Of a stretch of DNA of 9,523 nt, positions 6,443 to 9,523 are shown one piece after another (the first letter of the stretch is position 1; every line of letters begins with the position of its first letter). The stretch comes from an uncultured Chitinophagaceae bacterium (GTDB lineage: Bacteria > Bacteroidota > Bacteroidia > Chitinophagales > Chitinophagaceae), in the NCBI GenBank assembly GCA_937897585.1, contig CALCNY010000223.1, positions 1-9,523 on the forward strand, read 5' to 3'. The translations under genes and the position numbers were made by a program. The notes below the pieces were generated by a model, which had not been told where the DNA came from, ran no database searches, and saw only the letters and a list, made by a program, of their open reading frames with translations.

Positions 6443-7408
6443 ATGCATTCCTTCCCCGAACTTTCATCCTTATTCGAAAAAGATTTTACCCGCAGGCATT
6501 TTCCTGAAACACCTGTCAACTTATACGATGCCGCACAATATATTTTAAGAATTGGTGGCAAAAGAGTGCGACCTGTGAGCGTGTTGATGACGAATGAATT
6601 GTTTGATGACATTCATAAAGATGCGTATCATGTTGCAACAGCTGTTGAATTGTTTCATAATTTCAGTTTGATACATGATGATATCATGGACAAAGCGCCT
6701 TTGAGAAGAGGCATGGAAACGGTGCACATGAAATATGGCAACGATTCAGCTTTACTCGCAGGCGATGTAATGCTGGTAGCTGCATATGAGGAGATTAATA
6801 AAATTGATTTTTCGAGATTGCATGCGATACTTTCTTTATTCAGCAGAACCGCTAAAGAAGTTTGTGAAGGTCAGCAATTGGATATGGATTTCGAGAAAAA
6901 AGATTCGGTGACTATCGAAGAGTATTTAGAGATGATCAGTCTCAAGACTTCCGTGTTACTGGCTGCAAGTATGCAAATGGGTGCTATCATTGGCGGCGCC
7001 AGTCAAGGCAATCAACATCATATCTATGAATTCGGTAAGAATTTAGGAATAGCCTTTCAGGTACAAGATGATTATCTCGATGCATTTGGTGACCCTGAAA
7101 AATTTGGCAAACAGGTTGGGGGAGACATACTCGCCAACAAAAAAACATTCTTGTTGATTCATGCATTGGATGTAGCAAATGAAAAACAAAAAGCTGAGTT
7201 GTTAGCATTACTGTCTACAAACAATGAAGATAAAGTTTCCAAAGTGCTTGCCATTTTTAAAGAATGTAAAGTTGATGAATGGGCGGAGTCATTGAAAGAA
7301 AAATATTTCCTAATCGCCATGAAGCATTTGGAAGACACGGCTGTGATGGAAAGCAGAAAATCCGAACTCAGAAAACTAGCTCAATATTTATTGCAACGCG
7401 AATCTTAA
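6443..7408 (+). CDS. Trans-isoprenyl diphosphate synthase (polyprenyl synthetase family)
   Basis: Head-to-tail prenyltransferase that condenses isopentenyl diphosphate with an allylic diphosphate to supply quinone, carotenoid or undecaprenyl pathways; cytosolic, all-helical. Residues 38-44 are GGKRVRP. The first Asp-rich motif is D79-D-I-M-D83, followed by RRG (88-90), the GD pair (107-108) and the Lys-Thr pair (168-169). The second Asp-rich motif is D209-D-Y-L-D213, with GKQVGGDILANKKT (222-235). Length 321 is normal. The first motif has no two-residue insertion, unlike the classical bacterial FPP synthase. The residue five places before it is Phe (F74) and four before is Ser, the arrangement seen in archaeal-type GGPP synthases, so a C15-C20 product is more likely than C35-C40; this cannot be settled by reading. 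It starts 123 nt after RNase R, across the inverted repeat, and 28 nt before the permease gene. Confidence 0.93.
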   Translation: MHSFPELSSLFEKDFTRRHFPETPVNLYDAAQYILRIGGKRVRPVSVLMTNELFDDIHKDAYHVATAVELFHNFSLIHDDIMDKAPLRRGMETVHMKYGNDSALLAGDVMLVAAYEEINKIDFSRLHAILSLFSRTAKEVCEGQQLDMDFEKKDSVTIEEYLEMISLKTSVLLAASMQMGAIIGGASQGNQHHIYEFGKNLGIAFQVQDDYLDAFGDPEKFGKQVGGDILANKKTFLLIHALDVANEKQKAELLALLSTNNEDKVSKVLAIFKECKVDEWAESLKEKYFLIAMKHLEDTAVMESRKSELRKLAQYLLQRES

Positions 7409-7436
7409 ATTCGAATTTTAACCATAACTCCTTTTT

Positions 7437-9143
7437 ATGAGTAACTCATTATTCAGAACAAAAAGTATCGAAAAAATTGTTTCAGAAGGATCTGATGAAT
7501 CACATGGCGGTAGCCTGAAAAGAGTGCTTACGGTAAAAGACCTTACTTTCTTTGGTATTGCAGCTATTTTAGGAGCAGGAAGTTTTAGTAGTTTGGGTGG
7601 CGCTGTTTTTAATGGCGGCCCTGGTGTTATCGTGTTATTCATTATCACAGGTATTGCTTGTGCATTCACTGCTTTTTGTTATTCTGATTTTGCAAGTCGT
7701 ATACCCGTGGCAGGTAGTGCATATACTTATGCTTATGCCAGCTTCGGTGAATTGTTTGCCTGGATTATTGGTTGGGCATTAATTATGGAATATTCAATTG
7801 GAAACATTTACGTGGCTTATAGTTGGAGTGATTATTTTACTTCTTTTTTAGAAAGACTCAATGTGCACTTGCCTGCTTATTTAACAACCAGTTACATGGA
7901 AACAAAGCATGCCATTCAAGCGGGTACATCCAATCCGGAATTTTTAGCAGCTTGGAATGATTCGCCTGTAATTGCGGGAGTGAAATTCATTGTTGATTTA
8001 CCAGCTTTTGTGATTAATATTTTAATTACTTGTTTGGTTTATATTGGAATTAAAGAAAGTAAAAATTTCAGCAACTTAATGGTGTTATTGAAATTGGGAG
8101 TTGTGTTTTTAATCATAATAGTCGGAGGTTATTTGGTGTTACACAACGGACTTACCCATAACTGGATGCCTGTAAATGAAGAAGGTGTGAAGTCTTTTAT
8201 GCCTAATGGATTTAAAGGTGTGATGGCTGCCGTAGCTGGTGTATTCTTTGCCTATATTGGTTTCGATGCGGTAAGTGTGTTGGCGGAAGAAAGTAAAGAC
8301 CCACAAAGAGATTTACCAAGAGGCATGATTTATTCGCTTGTAATTTGTACGGTGATTTACATTCTATTGACTTTGGTTTTAACCGGTGCTGTTCATTATA
8401 AAAACTTCGAAAACGTAGGTGATCCATTAGCCTTTATTTTTGAACCACAAAATTTGAATATTGCTTGGATGCAATTGTTGGTGTCAATTTGTGCAGTGGT
8501 AGCCATGACGAGTGTGTTGCTCGTTTTTCAAATGGGACAACCTCGTATATGGATGAGCATGAGCAGAGATGGTTTGATGCCTCCGGTATTTCAAAAAATT
8601 CATCCTAAGTTTAAGACGCCTTCTTATTCAACAATAATTACCGGCTTGGTAGTTGGTATTCCAATTTTGTTTACGGATAAAACTTTTGTGTTGGACTTTA
8701 CCAGTATTGCTACATTGTTTGCTTTTGTTTTGGTTTGTGGTGGGGTTTTGTTCTTGCCTAAAAAAGAGAAAGTTGCCGGTAAATTTCATTTGCCGTTTAT
8801 TTCATCAAAATATATTTTTCCTGGGATTATCATCGCATCTATGTTGTTGGTTTATTTCAATGTGAATCAATATTTCAGTAGTTTGTTTGTATTCAATACA
8901 GACGCTGCAACTTTAACCTACAATGTATCTGCAATCATATTCTGGATTATTTGTTTGATTATGGCAGTTGGTGCGTTTATTAAAAATTGGTCATTGATTC
9001 CATTGATGGGATTGGTTACTTGTTTGTATTTGCTTACTGGAATGACCGCCATGAACTGGGCCTGGTTTGGAAGTTGGCTGCTAATTGGATTGGTGATTTA
9101 TTTATTGTATGGTTACAAGAAAAGTAAACTTGCCAATTCCTAA
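7437..9143 (+). CDS. APC-superfamily amino acid permease, cationic amino acid transporter (CAT) type
   Basis: Integral inner-membrane amino acid transporter of 568 residues with about 12-14 hydrophobic segments. The cytosolic N-terminus (1-33) precedes TM1, which carries the unwound GAGSF at 46-50. Then come TM2, CYSDFASRIPVAGSAYTYAYASFGELFAWIIGW (81-113), characteristic of the CAT family, and TM6 with FFAYIGFDAVSVLAEE (270-285). The cytosolic loop SKDPQRDLPRG (286-296) follows, then MGQPRIWMSMSRDGLMPP (366-383) after TM8. A hydrophilic stretch (about 137-180) makes a large external loop, common in Bacteroidota versions. The substrate is unknown: CAT members carry cationic or broad neutral amino acids. 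The usual Ile of the GAGIF substrate-loop motif is Ser here. It follows the prenyl synthase by 28 nt and may be co-transcribed, without an obvious functional link. Confidence 0.93.
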   Translation: MSNSLFRTKSIEKIVSEGSDESHGGSLKRVLTVKDLTFFGIAAILGAGSFSSLGGAVFNGGPGVIVLFIITGIACAFTAFCYSDFASRIPVAGSAYTYAYASFGELFAWIIGWALIMEYSIGNIYVAYSWSDYFTSFLERLNVHLPAYLTTSYMETKHAIQAGTSNPEFLAAWNDSPVIAGVKFIVDLPAFVINILITCLVYIGIKESKNFSNLMVLLKLGVVFLIIIVGGYLVLHNGLTHNWMPVNEEGVKSFMPNGFKGVMAAVAGVFFAYIGFDAVSVLAEESKDPQRDLPRGMIYSLVICTVIYILLTLVLTGAVHYKNFENVGDPLAFIFEPQNLNIAWMQLLVSICAVVAMTSVLLVFQMGQPRIWMSMSRDGLMPPVFQKIHPKFKTPSYSTIITGLVVGIPILFTDKTFVLDFTSIATLFAFVLVCGGVLFLPKKEKVAGKFHLPFISSKYIFPGIIIASMLLVYFNVNQYFSSLFVFNTDAATLTYNVSAIIFWIICLIMAVGAFIKNWSLIPLMGLVTCLYLLTGMTAMNWAWFGSWLLIGLVIYLLYGYKKSKLANS

Positions 9144-9199
9144 TCCCAATCCATTATTCCTTTAAATCTTAACCTAAAAAAAACTTTCTAAACCTTATT

Positions 9200-9477
9200 A
9201 TGAAATACGAAGTAGGAGACAAGATAATCGTTTTGCATTCTGATGAAGAAGGAAAAGTAGTGGAGATCATGAATGACAAGATGGTGATGATTGAAGTGCG
9301 TGGTGTCAAGTTTCCTGCTTATATGGATCAGATTGATTTTCCCTATTATAAAATGTTTACTCAGAAGAAGGTCGTTGAGAAGAAAAAGATTTTCGTAGAT
9401 AATATCAAAAGAGAAAAAACACCTGCCAGAATAAAAACGATGGATGGCGTTTTTTTAAGTCTGGTTCCTATTTATGA
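9200..9477 (+). CDS. DUF2027/Smr-type protein, N-terminal fragment (3' end lost at contig end)
   Basis: Only about the first 93 residues are genomic. They begin MKYEVGDKIIVLHSDEEGKVVEIMNDKMVMIEVRGVKFPAYMDQIDFPYY, a small beta-rich domain resembling the N-terminus of Bacteroidota DUF2027 proteins. These usually run to roughly 350 residues and end in a Smr (MutS2 C-terminal-like) nuclease domain; this is recalled from the family, and the Smr part is not present here. The frame appears to stop at a TAG at 9497-9499, but this stop and the six residues before it (DRKSVV) come from Illumina adapter sequence that begins at 9478. The gene should therefore be recorded as partial at its 3' end and not as a 99-aa protein. 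It starts 56 nt after the permease; that gap shows no clear terminator. Confidence 0.75.
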
Positions 9478-9523
9478 AGATCGGAAGAGCGTCGTGTAGG
9501 GAAAGAGTGTCTTCGCCTGTGTA
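9478..9523. other. Untrimmed Illumina TruSeq adapter with i5 index (sequencing artefact)
   Basis: From 9478 the sequence reads AGATCGGAAGAGC and continues through GTCGTGTAGGGAAAGAGTGT (9491-9510), the standard Illumina read-through adapter. Then come an 8-base block CTTCGCCT (9511-9518) and GTGTA (9519-9523), the start of the constant P5-side sequence. CTTCGCCT is the reverse complement of AGGCGAAG, which I recall as dual-index i5 D505. The constant-index-constant layout is exactly that of a dual-indexed library, so these 46 bases are not biological. Confidence 0.97.

Noticed and set aside
7407..7418. 12-bp palindrome AAATTCGAATTT at the end of the prenyl synthase gene
   Set aside because: It is short, AT-rich and overlaps the stop codon with no loop; it is too weak for a terminator and a plausible chance occurrence.
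9479..9499. DRKSVV and stop codon as the true C-terminus of the last protein
   Set aside because: These codons are a translation of Illumina adapter sequence; the real gene continues beyond the contig.

Overview
The window looks like chromosomal DNA of a member of the Bacteroidota, most likely near Chitinophagaceae/Sphingobacteriales. The reasons are its AT-rich composition, A-rich leaders without Shine-Dalgarno sequences, a Bacteroidota-style RNase R, an Elizabethkingia-type glycosylasparaginase, and a DUF2027/Smr-type N-terminus at the right end. It reads as a contig from a short-read assembly: the last 46 bases are an untrimmed Illumina adapter, and the first bases lie in a copy of a dispersed repeat. 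No rRNA, tRNA, CRISPR array or insertion sequence was found.

Left half, minus strand (4078 down to 21): four genes packed as one operon with junctions of -8, +5 and -4 nt. They encode a 103-aa uncharacterised protein, an N4-(beta-N-acetylglucosaminyl)-L-asparaginase, a CutC-family TIM-barrel protein and a GH2 beta-mannosidase. The asparaginase and mannosidase act on the core of N-linked glycans (GlcNAc-Asn and Man-beta-1,4-GlcNAc), so the operon looks like a glycoprotein/N-glycan core catabolic unit. That context suggests a carbohydrate role for CutC instead of copper handling. The mannosidase is about 190 residues shorter than usual. The loss falls at two places where Ig-like domains normally sit, while the catalytic barrel, the sugar-binding domain and the reading frame are intact.

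Middle (4079-4324): a divergent intergenic region with one weak candidate promoter for the minus-strand operon.

Right half, plus strand: RNase R (without the N-terminal HTH domain), a trans-isoprenyl diphosphate synthase, a CAT-type APC amino acid permease, and the start of a DUF2027/Smr-type protein. These are ordinary housekeeping genes with no obvious shared pathway. Between RNase R and the prenyl synthase lie two opposed arrays of a 9-bp repeat that can form a long imperfect hairpin. A trace of the same repeat is at the very start of the window, just past the mannosidase stop codon.

The last gene does not really end at its TAG: its final six residues and stop codon are adapter sequence.
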